From Oerskovia paurometabola (GTDB lineage Bacteria > Actinomycetota > Actinomycetes > Actinomycetales > Cellulomonadaceae), in NCBI RefSeq assembly GCF_016907365.1, contig NZ_JAFBBV010000001.1, positions 4,092,001 through 4,156,000 on the forward strand: a DNA stretch of 64,000 nt. Reading direction: 5' to 3'. The position numbers and the translations under genes are program-made. The notes beneath the pieces are model-generated. The model saw only the letters and a program-made list of their open reading frames with translations, made no database searches and had not been told where the DNA came from. Position 1 is the stretch's first letter. Each line of letters starts with the position of its first letter. This document shows, one piece after another, positions 41,706 to 50,430 of this stretch.

Positions 41706-43628
41706 TCAGCGCGGGGCGCCAGCCGGTTCCGGGGCGGCGGGGAGCGCGGGTGCGGGGCCGCCCTGCTCCGGGTCCGCGCGCCGCAACCAGTCGGCGAGCC
41801 CGCACACGACGTCCTTGCACCCGCCGCACCCGGTCGTCGCGCGCGTCGTGCGGGCGATGTCCATGGTGCTGCGCGCCCCCTCGCGCCAGCTCGCGACGAC
41901 GTCGCCCTTGGTCACCCCGTTGCAGCTGCACACCGTGGTCCGGTCGGGCATGTGCGTGGGGTCCGACGCCGGAGCGGCCGCCTGCGCGACGGGTCGCAGC
42001 AGCAGGTGGGCCGGGTCCGCGGGCACGGGGACCCGGCGTGTGTAGGCCGCGGTGAGGTCGGCACCGATCTGCGGGGCGCCGACCACGGTCGCCCCGACGA
42101 GGAACCCGCCCGCGACCACGACCTCGACGTGCCGGCCCGCGTCGGGGTCGGTCAGGCGGAGCGTCCGATGGGTCGGGTCGTGGGGACGCCGTGACCCGCA
42201 GACACCCATCGCGACCACGTCGAGGCCCGCGGCCTTGAGCCGCACGACGTCCGTGGGTGGCGCCGTGGGCGGCGAGGGCGGTGCGCTGGGCGCGGGTGGC
42301 ACCTCTCGCGCCGGCATCTCTCCGGGCGACGACCTCGCCCCACCGCCGCGAGGGTCGTCCCCAGGTGCGGCCAGCCGGGGTTCCTGGGCGCCGTGGCCCC
42401 CCGTTGGCCGCGTCTCGCGCAGGCCGCGACTCGGCGGACCCCCTGCGCTCCGCTCGACGTCGAGCGCGATCCGCAGCGCCATGCTCGGCCGGTCCTCGTC
42501 GACGAACCGGACGCGGGGTCGCGGCCTCGCCCCGGCGGGGTCGTGCGCAGGACGCCCCGGCGCGCCCCCAGGTTCCGTCCGGGACACCCGGAGGGCGAGC
42601 CGCGCCGCGAGCCGCCGCGACTGCTCCCACCCCTGCGCGATCAGCCCCGTCCCGCCCTCGGGCGGCTGCGCGCAGTCACCGATCGCGTGGACGTCCGGGT
42701 CGTCGGGGCTCGACAGCCCCTGCCCGACGACGACGCCCCGGTCCACCGTCAGGCCAGCGGTCCGGGCGAGAGTCGCCTCGGGCACCGTCCCGCACGCGAG
42801 CACGAGCAGGTCGGCCGGGATCTCGTCGGCCGGTCCGGACGGGCCCGCGGCAGCGGGCCCTCCGGTGGCCCCAGCCCCCGGTGCGCCGGTCGCGCGAGGC
42901 GTGCGTCCGCCGTCGGGCACGAGGACGAGCCCCGAGAGCGCCGCGCCCCCGTCGCCGACGCGGCGCACCACGACCTCGCGTGTGCGTGCCCCGATCCGTA
43001 CCGTGATCCCGAGCTCGGCGAGCGTGCGCAGGGCCGCGAGGCCCGCGTCGGGGCCGAGCTGACGGTCCATGGGGCTCGCACCACCGTGCACCACGGTCAC
43101 CGCGAGACCGCGGCGAGCCAGGCCGCACGCGACCTCGAGCCCCAGGACCCCGGCCCCGATCACGACGGCGCGTCGCGCGTTGGCGGTCGCTGCGACGATC
43201 TCGCGCGCGTCGTCGAGCGTGCGCAGGGCGTGCACCCCCGCGGGCAGCGACCCGCCGGGTCCCGACCGCAGGCCCGGGACGTCCGGGACGCGCGCGGCAG
43301 AGCCCGTCGCGAGCACCACCGCGTCGTAGCCGAAGGCCCCGTCGCTCGTGAGCACGGTGCGCGCGGCGCGGTCGATCGCGATCGCGGGCGCACCGCGGTG
43401 CACCTCGACCCTCCCGTCGCCCGCCGAGGGCATGGTCAGCGCACCGATGTCGGCCCGACCCGCGACGACCTCGCTCAGCAGGACGCGGTTGTACGGCTCG
43501 TACTCCTCGCCGCCGAGCACCGTGACGCGGACCCGACCCGGTCCGACGCTCGCGAGCAGGTCGGCCACGAACCTCGACCCGACCATGCCGTCGCCCACGA
43601 CGACGACCCGGAACATGGTGTCGGTCAT
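41706..43628 (-). CDS. NAD(P)/FAD oxidoreductase with BFD domain (NasB-like electron-transfer subunit)
   Basis: 640 residues. A pyridine-nucleotide disulfide-oxidoreductase part (FRVVVVGDGMVGSRFVADLL; RRAVVIGAGVLGLEVACGLA; DVHAIGDCAQPPEGG) resembling the NirB N-terminus, a variable Pro/Arg-rich insert (about 375-470), then a C-terminal BFD [2Fe-2S] domain (VCSCNGVTKGDVV, TTGCGGCKDVV). It should pass electrons from NAD(P)H to the nitrate reductase encoded next (ATGA overlap with nasA stop). Same organisation as NasB/NasC-type subunits; the symbol is not certain. Confidence 0.88.
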   Translation of the reverse strand: MTDTMFRVVVVGDGMVGSRFVADLLASVGPGRVRVTVLGGEEYEPYNRVLLSEVVAGRADIGALTMPSAGDGRVEVHRGAPAIAIDRAARTVLTSDGAFGYDAVVLATGSAARVPDVPGLRSGPGGSLPAGVHALRTLDDAREIVAATANARRAVVIGAGVLGLEVACGLARRGLAVTVVHGGASPMDRQLGPDAGLAALRTLAELGITVRIGARTREVVVRRVGDGGAALSGLVLVPDGGRTPRATGAPGAGATGGPAAAGPSGPADEIPADLLVLACGTVPEATLARTAGLTVDRGVVVGQGLSSPDDPDVHAIGDCAQPPEGGTGLIAQGWEQSRRLAARLALRVSRTEPGGAPGRPAHDPAGARPRPRVRFVDEDRPSMALRIALDVERSAGGPPSRGLRETRPTGGHGAQEPRLAAPGDDPRGGGARSSPGEMPAREVPPAPSAPPSPPTAPPTDVVRLKAAGLDVVAMGVCGSRRPHDPTHRTLRLTDPDAGRHVEVVVAGGFLVGATVVGAPQIGADLTAAYTRRVPVPADPAHLLLRPVAQAAAPASDPTHMPDRTTVCSCNGVTKGDVVASWREGARSTMDIARTTRATTGCGGCKDVVCGLADWLRRADPEQGGPAPALPAAPEPAGAPR

Positions 43629-45946
43629 GCGACCACCTCCCCGGAGCGCTCGAGAGTCCGGCCCACGTGCGCATCCGGGTCCGCGTCAGGATCCGGCGCG
43701 ACCGCGACCGCGCAGACCTTGAACTCGGGCATCCCGGAGATCGGGTCCGTCGCGTCGGTCGTGATGCGGTTGACGCTCCCGGCGCCGCTCCAGTGGAAGG
43801 GCATGAAGACCGTGTCGGGGCGGATCCTGTCGCTCCACCGCGCGGGCGCCCGGACCTCGCCTCGCGCCGACGTGAGGCGCACCGGGTCCCCGTCCTGGAC
43901 ACCCAGGCGGAAGCCGAGGATCGGGTGCATCTCGACGAACGGACCGGGCACGATCCGGTCGAGGTCGGCGACGCGGCGGGTCTGCGCTCCCGACTGGTAG
44001 TGCTGCAGGACGCGGCCCGTCACGAGGTAGACCGGGGCGTCGGGCCGCAGGTCGTCGCTGGGGCCGACGTGGTCGACCGCGACCATGCGCGCGCGCCCGT
44101 CGGGGGTGTGGAAGCGGTCGAGGAACATCCGCGGGGTGCCGGGGTGCGCCTCTCCCCCGACCGGGCCGGCCGGCACCGGCCAGAACAGCCCCGGCCCGCC
44201 CGCGGCCTCGTCGGCGTCGAGCCGCGCGTGGCTGAGCCCCGAGTAGTCCGCGACGCCGCCCGCCGAGGCCCGGGCCAGCTCGTCGAACACCTCGGCCGGT
44301 TCCAGCGGGAAGGGCACGGTCGAGCCCAGCCTGCGCGCGAGCTCGGCGAAGACCCACAGCTCGGACCGCACGCCGGCCGGCGGCGTCACGGCCTGCCGGC
44401 GGCGGATCACGCGCCCCTCGAGCGAGGTCATGGTCCCCTCCTCCTCGGCCCACTGCGTCACGGGCAGCACGACGTCGGCGCGCAGCGCGGTCTCGGACGG
44501 CACCAGGTCGCACACCACGAGCAGGTCCAGGGCGTCGAGCCGCTCGGCGACGGACGTCGCGTTCGGGGCGCTGACCAGCACGTTGGACCCGTGCACGAGC
44601 AGCGCGCGCGGCCCTCCCGGTGTCCCGAGCGAGCGCAGCAGCTCGACCGCAGGCTTGCCCGGCCCGGGCAGCGAGGCGGGGTCCACGCCCCACACCGCGG
44701 CGACGTGGGCGCGCGCGGCCGGGTCGTCGATCTTGCGGTAGCCGGGGAGCTGGTCGGCCTTCTGTCCGTGCTCCCGGCCGCCCTGCCCGTTGCCCTGCCC
44801 CGTGATCGCGCCGTACCCGGAACCGGTCCGACCGGGCAGGCCGAGCACGAGCGCCAGGTCGATCGCCGCGGTGACGGTCGCGGTGCCCTGCGTCGACTGC
44901 TCGACGCCCCGCCCCGTCAGGACGTACGCACCGCGCCCGCCGCGCGAGGGCGAGGCCGCCGCGAGCAGCCGCGCGACCCGGCGGAGGTCGTCGGCCGCGA
45001 TCCCGCACACGGTCTCGGCGCGCTCGGGCCACCAGGCCGCGACCGCGCGGCGCACGTCCTCGACCCCGGACACGCGCGCGGCGAGGTACTCCTCGTCGGC
45101 GAGACCCTCGGCCCACACGACGTGCAGGAGCGCGAGCAGCACCACGAGGTCGGTGCCCGGCACCGGCTGCAGGTGGACGCCCTGCGGCGGCGCGTCCGCC
45201 GCACCGCCGGGCGCCCCCGCGCCCGTGAGCGCGGCCGTCGCCGTGCGTCGTGGGTCCACGACCACGAGCCCGCCGCGCGAGCGCACCCCCGCGAGGTGCT
45301 GGACCGAGGGCGGCATGGTCTCGGCCGGGTTCGAGCCGAGCAGCAGCACCGCGTCGGCCCCCGCGAGGTCCGCGAGCGGGAACGGCAGCCCCCGGTCGGC
45401 ACCGAACGCCCGGTTCGCCCCGGCCGCCGCGCTCGCCATGCAGAAGCGCCCGTTGTAGTCGATGTTCGCGGTCCGCAGGACGGTCCGTGCGAGCTTTCCC
45501 AGCGCGTACGCCTTCTCGTTGGTGAGTCCCCCGCCGCCGAAGACCGCGACCGCGTCCCGCCCGGAGTCACCCTGGATCGCGGTGATCTCGCGGGCGACCC
45601 GGTCGAGCGCCTCGTCCCACGTCGCGGGCCGCAGCTCGCCGCGGGTCACGTCGCCCGCCGCGTCGACCGTGCGGTCGCGCACGAGCGGGACCGTGAGCCG
45701 GTCGCTCGCCGTGAGCAGGCTCGCGCTGGTCCAGCCCTTCTGGCACAGCCCGCCCTTGTTGGTGGGGAACTCGCGCGGTGCGACGACCGCGCGGGGCGAG
45801 CCCGCGCCGTCGGGCCCACGGTCCTGCGCGGGCGTGAGCGTCATGCCGCACTGCAGCGCGCAGTAGGGGCAGTGCGTGTCCCTGCCCGACGGCGCCGCTC
45901 GCCCGGGGAGTGCGGCCACGCCGGGGCCGGGAGCCGAGCGGGCCAC
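43625..45946 (-). CDS. nasA: Assimilatory nitrate reductase catalytic subunit (molybdopterin)
   Basis: 773 residues. N-terminal [4Fe-4S] ligands HCPYCALQC (Cys26, 29, 33) and GGLCQKGW (Cys68), then the molybdopterin domain (VAVFGGGGLTNEKAYALGKL, DAVLLLGSNPAETMPP, NVLVSAPNAT, VLPVTQWAEEEGTMTSLEGR) and C-terminal cofactor-binding domain (FMPFHWSGAGSVNRITTDAT). Reduces nitrate to nitrite in the cytoplasm; no Tat signal. GTG at 45946, two bases beyond the narK stop; a far longer open frame upstream is antisense-like read-through of narK. Confidence 0.95.
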   Translation of the reverse strand: MARSAPGPGVAALPGRAAPSGRDTHCPYCALQCGMTLTPAQDRGPDGAGSPRAVVAPREFPTNKGGLCQKGWTSASLLTASDRLTVPLVRDRTVDAAGDVTRGELRPATWDEALDRVAREITAIQGDSGRDAVAVFGGGGLTNEKAYALGKLARTVLRTANIDYNGRFCMASAAAGANRAFGADRGLPFPLADLAGADAVLLLGSNPAETMPPSVQHLAGVRSRGGLVVVDPRRTATAALTGAGAPGGAADAPPQGVHLQPVPGTDLVVLLALLHVVWAEGLADEEYLAARVSGVEDVRRAVAAWWPERAETVCGIAADDLRRVARLLAAASPSRGGRGAYVLTGRGVEQSTQGTATVTAAIDLALVLGLPGRTGSGYGAITGQGNGQGGREHGQKADQLPGYRKIDDPAARAHVAAVWGVDPASLPGPGKPAVELLRSLGTPGGPRALLVHGSNVLVSAPNATSVAERLDALDLLVVCDLVPSETALRADVVLPVTQWAEEEGTMTSLEGRVIRRRQAVTPPAGVRSELWVFAELARRLGSTVPFPLEPAEVFDELARASAGGVADYSGLSHARLDADEAAGGPGLFWPVPAGPVGGEAHPGTPRMFLDRFHTPDGRARMVAVDHVGPSDDLRPDAPVYLVTGRVLQHYQSGAQTRRVADLDRIVPGPFVEMHPILGFRLGVQDGDPVRLTSARGEVRAPARWSDRIRPDTVFMPFHWSGAGSVNRITTDATDPISGMPEFKVCAVAVAPDPDADPDAHVGRTLERSGEVVA

Positions 45947-45948
45947 GC

Positions 45949-47379
45949 TCAGATCCCCGCCGAGGCCAGTGCCGCACCCCGGCGCTGGTAGACGGCCCAC
46001 GTGACCGCGGCCATGACCGCGTACACGCCGATGAAGATCCACAGCGCCGGGACGAGCGACCCCGCGAGGTCGTTCGAGACCGCGAAGCCGCGCGGGATGA
46101 GGAACCCGCCGAACGCCCCGACGGCCCCTGCGATCCCGATGCAGCCCGCGGCCGCCTTGCGGACGCGGGTGCGGTGGGCGGCGCGCTCGTCGTCGGGCAG
46201 CCCCTTCGCCGTCGCCTCCCCCGACGCCGCGAAGACCGCGGGGATCATGCGGTAGGTCGCGCCGTTGCCGATGCCCGTCGCGACGAACAGCAGCAGGAAC
46301 GAGCCGAAGAACAGCCCGAACGAGTGCGACCCCAGGGCCTGGATCGCGCCGAACGCCCCGACGGCCATGACACCGAACGCCGCGATCGTCACGCGTGCGC
46401 CCCCCACCCTGTCGGCGACGATCCCGCCGAGCGGGCGGGACACCGCACCCACGAGCGCACCGAGGAAGGCGATCGAGAGCGTGACCTCGGGGAACTGGTT
46501 CTTGAGGAGCGTCGGGAACGCACCCGAGTAGCCGATGAACGACCCGAACGTCCCGATGTAGAGGAACGAGATGATCCACGTGTGCCGGTTGCGGGTCGCG
46601 GACGCGAACGAGCGGACGTCGGCCGTGGCGTGCGACAGGTTGTCCATGTACCGCCAGGCGAGGAACGCCGCGACCAGGACGAACGGGATCATCATGAGAC
46701 CCGCACGTTCCAGGGCGATGCCCGCCCCCGTGACGATCACGAGCGGCACCGCGAGCTGGACGGCGGCGGTCCCGAGGTTGCCGCCTGCGGCGTTGAGGCC
46801 GAGCGCTCTGCCCTTCTCCCTCTCCGGGTAGAAGAACGAGATGTTGGCCATGGAGGACGCGAAGTTGCCGCCGCCGACCCCGGCGAGCGCCGCGACGAGC
46901 AGCATCACGCCGAACGGCGTCTGCGGGTCCTGCACGACGACCGCGAGCGAGACCGTGGGCACCAGGAGCAGCAGCGCGGACGCGATCGTCCAGTTGCGTC
47001 CGCCGAACAGCGGCACCGCGAACGTGTACGGGATGCGCAGGGTCGCGCCCACGAGGCTCGGGACGGCGATGAGCCAGAACTGCTGGTCCACGGTGAAGGC
47101 GAAGCCGGCCGTGCCGAGCTGCGGCACGACGATCGACCACAGGGCCCACACGGCGAACCCGAGGAACTCGGCGAAGACCGAGATCCACAGGTTGCGGGTG
47201 GCGACGGCGCGGCCGCCGTCGCGCCAGAAGGTCGGGTCCTCGGGGTCCCAGTGCTCGATCCAGCGGCCACGACGACGAGACGACGGGGTCGCTGCGGCGG
47301 ACGGGGCCGCCGGTGGCACCGACGGCCGCCTGGGCGTTGCGGTCGTGACCTGCGGGGTAGGGCCTGCGGGGACGGACAT
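45949..47379 (-). CDS. narK: Nitrate/nitrite transporter, NNP-family MFS
   Basis: 476 residues, 12 membrane helices after a 60-residue polar N-terminus. The nitrate-porter signature GGGNFASSMANISFFYPERE and the later GNGATYRMIPAVFA segments are NNP-specific. Imports nitrate (and possibly exports nitrite). ATG at 47379 with AGGAGG eight bases upstream; the frame open to 47799 is not coding. First gene of the nitrate island. Confidence 0.95.
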   Translation of the reverse strand: MSVPAGPTPQVTTATPRRPSVPPAAPSAAATPSSRRRGRWIEHWDPEDPTFWRDGGRAVATRNLWISVFAEFLGFAVWALWSIVVPQLGTAGFAFTVDQQFWLIAVPSLVGATLRIPYTFAVPLFGGRNWTIASALLLLVPTVSLAVVVQDPQTPFGVMLLVAALAGVGGGNFASSMANISFFYPEREKGRALGLNAAGGNLGTAAVQLAVPLVIVTGAGIALERAGLMMIPFVLVAAFLAWRYMDNLSHATADVRSFASATRNRHTWIISFLYIGTFGSFIGYSGAFPTLLKNQFPEVTLSIAFLGALVGAVSRPLGGIVADRVGGARVTIAAFGVMAVGAFGAIQALGSHSFGLFFGSFLLLFVATGIGNGATYRMIPAVFAASGEATAKGLPDDERAAHRTRVRKAAAGCIGIAGAVGAFGGFLIPRGFAVSNDLAGSLVPALWIFIGVYAVMAAVTWAVYQRRGAALASAGI

Positions 47380-47774
47380 GGCGCCTCCTGGTGGGACCGG
47401 GGTGGGACCTGGGACCGGGTGAACCGGCACGTCGAGCGACGCCCGACCGGTACCCGTGACCGTAGGAAGCGCGTGTTTCTGCCGGACGCGGCGCCCGTTT
47501 CCCGTCCGTAAGGGTTTGCGCACACCGCGGCCGGCCCCGCTGTGAGAGCCTCTGCAGCACCCGCTCGGAGGACTGCGGGGGAGCACAGTGACCAAACCGT
47601 CAGGTGATATCCGGGCCGTCCGGCGTTTCATCCTGCCCGAGCCCGACCGACCCGGTTTAGACTCGCGCCAGTCCCTTCGACGGCGGCCGGGCTGGGCGCG
47701 CTCCGACCGCTGCACGACGGGGCGAACCGCTGGACCCACGTCCAGGGGTTGAGATTCGAGAAAAGGATCCACGC
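47380..47774. other. 395-base non-coding divergent region
   Basis: No credible gene on either strand. It contains the narK ribosome site, the GlnR box array at 47475-47512, and on the other side a promoter-like patch before the Cys-rich protein gene (TTTAGACT near 47656 and AAAAGGA before its ATG). The remainder is GC-rich with no clear structure. Confidence 0.6.
47475..47512 (-). promoter_or_regulatory. GlnR box before narK
   Basis: Minus strand: CTTAC, 6 bases, GAAAC, 6 bases, CGCGT, 6 bases, GAAAC. Both b-sites are perfect GAAAC and are exactly 22 bp apart, the spacing of GlnR a1-b1-a2-b2 arrays; a1 has one mismatch, a2 is weak. About 100-130 bases before the narK ATG. Confidence 0.8.
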
Positions 47775-48143
47775 ATGCCGCGACAGAGCACCGCTGCATC
47801 CGGAGCGGTCAACCCGCTGCGCGCGCTCGCCGCGCTCGTCCGCCTGACGAGTGCGTCCGCACCGAAGGACGTCGACCACAGCGCGGCCCTGTGCCGCGTG
47901 TGCGCCTGGTACCTCGACGAGCCGGGCTGGACGCTCGACGGCCCCACCCACACGATCTGCGACTGCTGCGGGTCCGAGAGCGGGATCGACGACACGACCC
48001 CCGAGCGCATCATCGCCTACCGCCGCCGCTGGACCCGTGGGGGCCACGTCTGGTTCGACCCCACGCGACGACCCGCCGGCTGGACCTACGACGACGGCCT
48101 GCCGTCGGACACGCAGGACCGCTGGAGCGCCGCGAGTCACTGA
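47775..48143 (+). CDS. Small cysteine-rich (zinc-ribbon-like) protein
   Basis: 122 residues. Two CxxC pairs, LCRVCAWYLDE and ICDCCGSESGIDD, then RRRWTRGGHVWFDPTRRPAG followed by W. The layout CxxC, then ICxCCGxExGxDD, then YRxxW, then WF..P..W occurs in a widespread family of uncharacterised small bacterial proteins of about 100 residues. Metal binding is likely. AAAAGGA precedes the ATG. Divergent from narK across 395 bases. Confidence 0.7.
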   Translation: MPRQSTAASGAVNPLRALAALVRLTSASAPKDVDHSAALCRVCAWYLDEPGWTLDGPTHTICDCCGSESGIDDTTPERIIAYRRRWTRGGHVWFDPTRRPAGWTYDDGLPSDTQDRWSAASH

Positions 48144-48195
48144 CGTCTCCCCGCACCACCTGCCACGCCCGGCCGCTCCCGGCCGCCGTGAGGTC

Positions 48196-48833
48196 CTACC
48201 CCTGGCCGGGTGCTCCCCACGTCCCTCCGCCAGGGGGCGGGGCACAGGGGCCGGGGGCGACGAGCGCCGCGATCTCGGCCCGCACCGCCACGCCGTCGCC
48301 TGTCCTCATGACGGTGTAGACGACTCCTTCGTGCGAGCTCGACGCAGGCGCGTTGCCGACCATCGCGGAGTCGACCGGCGGATCGTCGGGCACGGGCGCC
48401 CAGGCTGTCGTGACGAGGTCCGCGGTCGGGTTCTCCCTCAGCCAGTTGGCCGTCTCGCTGACGGTCGCACCAGGGATCTTCCAGAACGCCTCGAGCTCTT
48501 CGACCGGCCCGCACGACCAGCCGGTGAAGGAGGTGAAGGTGGCGACGCTGGAGTCGGATCGGATCGCTCCGGGCGGCACGACCGCCGCGTCCAGCCAGGC
48601 CTGGGCCCGCTCGCGTGCTGCTGCACCGTCGGCCCCCGGTGCGGAGGTCGCCTCACCGCTCGACGTGACGGCGACGGGGCCTGGGGTCGCCGGCCCGCCG
48701 TCGCCGTCGTCACCGGCGGCGGGGACGGAGACGGGGCGGGGGCGGAGGCGGGGGCGGGGGCGGCACAGCCGGTCACCGAGAGGGTCACGAACAACGCACC
48801 GATCACCAGGCCTGAGCGACTTCGCATGCGCAC
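48196..48833 (-). pseudogene. Lipoprotein gene with frameshift in a GC repeat
   Basis: The start region (ATG 48833 or 48827) encodes a clean lipoprotein leader, SGLVIGALFVTLSVTGC, in one frame. The rest of the protein (VPAAGDDGDGG..., FTSFTGWSCGPVEELEAFWK and the tail to 48196) lies in another frame. The switch falls in a (GGGGCG)n-like tract at about 48733-48768, where both frames give Pro/Ala or Arg/Pro runs. Replication slippage, phase variation or a sequencing error in the tract could each explain it. Without it the product would be about 210 residues with no known domain. Confidence 0.7.
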
Positions 48834-48925
48834 ACCCTAGCGGCGAGGGGACTGCCCGACCGCACACCGATCATCGTGCATCCGCTGAGGCGTCGGCGGT
48901 CTCTCCGCAGCGCCCGGCGGGGCCG

Positions 48926-50371
48926 TCAACCCCAGACGAGCGCCTGGGCCGGGTCCTCGAGGATCTTCGCGACGTCGCTCAGCACGTACGCTCCGAGCGC
49001 GCCGTCGACCAGGCGGTGGTCGAAGCTCAGCGCGAGCTGCGTGACCCAGCGCTTCTTGATCTTGCCCTTGTGGACCCAGGGCTGCTCGCGGATCGCGCCG
49101 AACGCGAGGATCGCGGCCTCGCCCGGGTTGAGGATCGGGGTGCCCGTGTCGATCCCGAACACGCCCACGTTGGTGATCGTGATCGTCCCGTCGGACATGT
49201 CGGCGGGCGACGTGCGACCCGCGCGGGCCGTGGCCGTGAGGTCGGAGAGCCCTTGGGCGAGACCCTTGAGGTCGAGGCGGTGCGCGTCCTTGATGTTCGG
49301 CACGACGAGCCCGCGGGGCGTCGCGGCCGCGATCCCCAGGTTCACGTAGTGCTTGTAGACGATCTCCTGCGCGGCCTCGTCCCAGCTCGCGTTGATGTCG
49401 GGGTGGCGGCGCACCGCGAGCAGCAGCGCGCGGGCCGTGATGAGCAGGGGTGTGACGCGCACGTCCTTGAACTCGCGGTCCTCGCGGAGCCTCGCGACGA
49501 GCTTCATGGTCTTGGTGACGTCGACCGTGTGGAACTCGGTCACGTGCGGTGCCGTGAACGCGCTCTGGACCATCGCTTCGGCCGTGCGCTTGCGGACGGA
49601 CTTCACGGGCACGCGGGTCTGGCGTCCGTCGGGGGTCACGGACGACCCGGTGCCCGCGTCGTTGAGCCAGGGCGAGTCGTCGCCCGCGTAGGTCGCGAGC
49701 GTGCGCGGCTCGGAGCGCGCGTTGTAGGCGAGCACGTCCTCGCGCGTGATGATCCCGCCGGGCCCGGTCGCGGGCACGGACGCGAGCTCGACGCCCAGGT
49801 CGCGCGCGAGCTTGCGCACGGGGGGCTTGGCGAGGACGGTCCGTCCGGCGGTCGCGGCGGAGACCAGGGCACGGATGGGGCCCGACGGCGCCGGTCGCGT
49901 CGCCTGCGCGGGTGCGCCGGGCGCCGGGGTCGCCGGAGCGGAGGGCGCGTCGGCGGGAGCGGGGCGCTGCGCCGTCGGGCCTGCGGCGGAGGCCGTCGCG
50001 GCGCCGCGGCGCGGGCGACGCGCGCTCGCCTGCTCGGCGACGCCGTAGCCGACCAGGACCGCACCGCTGCCCTCGGCAGCGGGGGCTTGCTCCGCGGGGG
50101 CGGCGGGAGCCGACGGCCCGCCCGTCGGGTCGGTGTCGACCACGATGATCGGCACGCCGACCTCGACCGTGTCGCCCTCGGCCGCGAGGAGCTCGGTCAC
50201 GACGCCCGTGTAGGGCGAAGGGAGCTCGACGAGCGACTTGGCGGTCTCGATCTCCACGATCGTCTGGTTGACCGTGACCTCGTCGCCGACGGCGACGTGC
50301 CACTGCACGATCTCCGCCTCGGTGAGTCCCTCGCCGGCGTCGGGGAGCTTGAACTGCTCGAAGGTGGGCAC
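48926..50371 (-). CDS. 2-oxoacid dehydrogenase E2 (dihydrolipoamide acyltransferase)
   Basis: 481 residues. One lipoyl domain with the lipoylated Lys45 in EIETAKSLVELPSPYTG, an Ala/Pro-rich linker, an E3-binding domain (KPPVRKLARDLGVELASVPA), and the catalytic core ending in LALSFDHRLVDGALGAYV (active-site DHR). The core is the acyltransferase of pyruvate or branched-chain 2-oxoacid dehydrogenase; the two cannot be separated by eye. GTG at 50371 with GGAG upstream. Third gene after E1alpha and E1beta; no E3 gene is in the window. Confidence 0.93.
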   Translation of the reverse strand: MPTFEQFKLPDAGEGLTEAEIVQWHVAVGDEVTVNQTIVEIETAKSLVELPSPYTGVVTELLAAEGDTVEVGVPIIVVDTDPTGGPSAPAAPAEQAPAAEGSGAVLVGYGVAEQASARRPRRGAATASAAGPTAQRPAPADAPSAPATPAPGAPAQATRPAPSGPIRALVSAATAGRTVLAKPPVRKLARDLGVELASVPATGPGGIITREDVLAYNARSEPRTLATYAGDDSPWLNDAGTGSSVTPDGRQTRVPVKSVRKRTAEAMVQSAFTAPHVTEFHTVDVTKTMKLVARLREDREFKDVRVTPLLITARALLLAVRRHPDINASWDEAAQEIVYKHYVNLGIAAATPRGLVVPNIKDAHRLDLKGLAQGLSDLTATARAGRTSPADMSDGTITITNVGVFGIDTGTPILNPGEAAILAFGAIREQPWVHKGKIKKRWVTQLALSFDHRLVDGALGAYVLSDVAKILEDPAQALVWG

Positions 50372-50430
50372 TGCCTGCTCCTCGTGTGAACTGGTCTGCG
50401 GGTCGGAAGGTCGGGTGCGGCGCGGGGCCG

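Noticed and set aside
45947-47560. A long N-terminal extension of nasA through narK
   Set aside because: It is an overlapping same-strand frame of narK with no domain content; the GTG at 45946 right after the narK stop gives a normal-length nitrate reductase.
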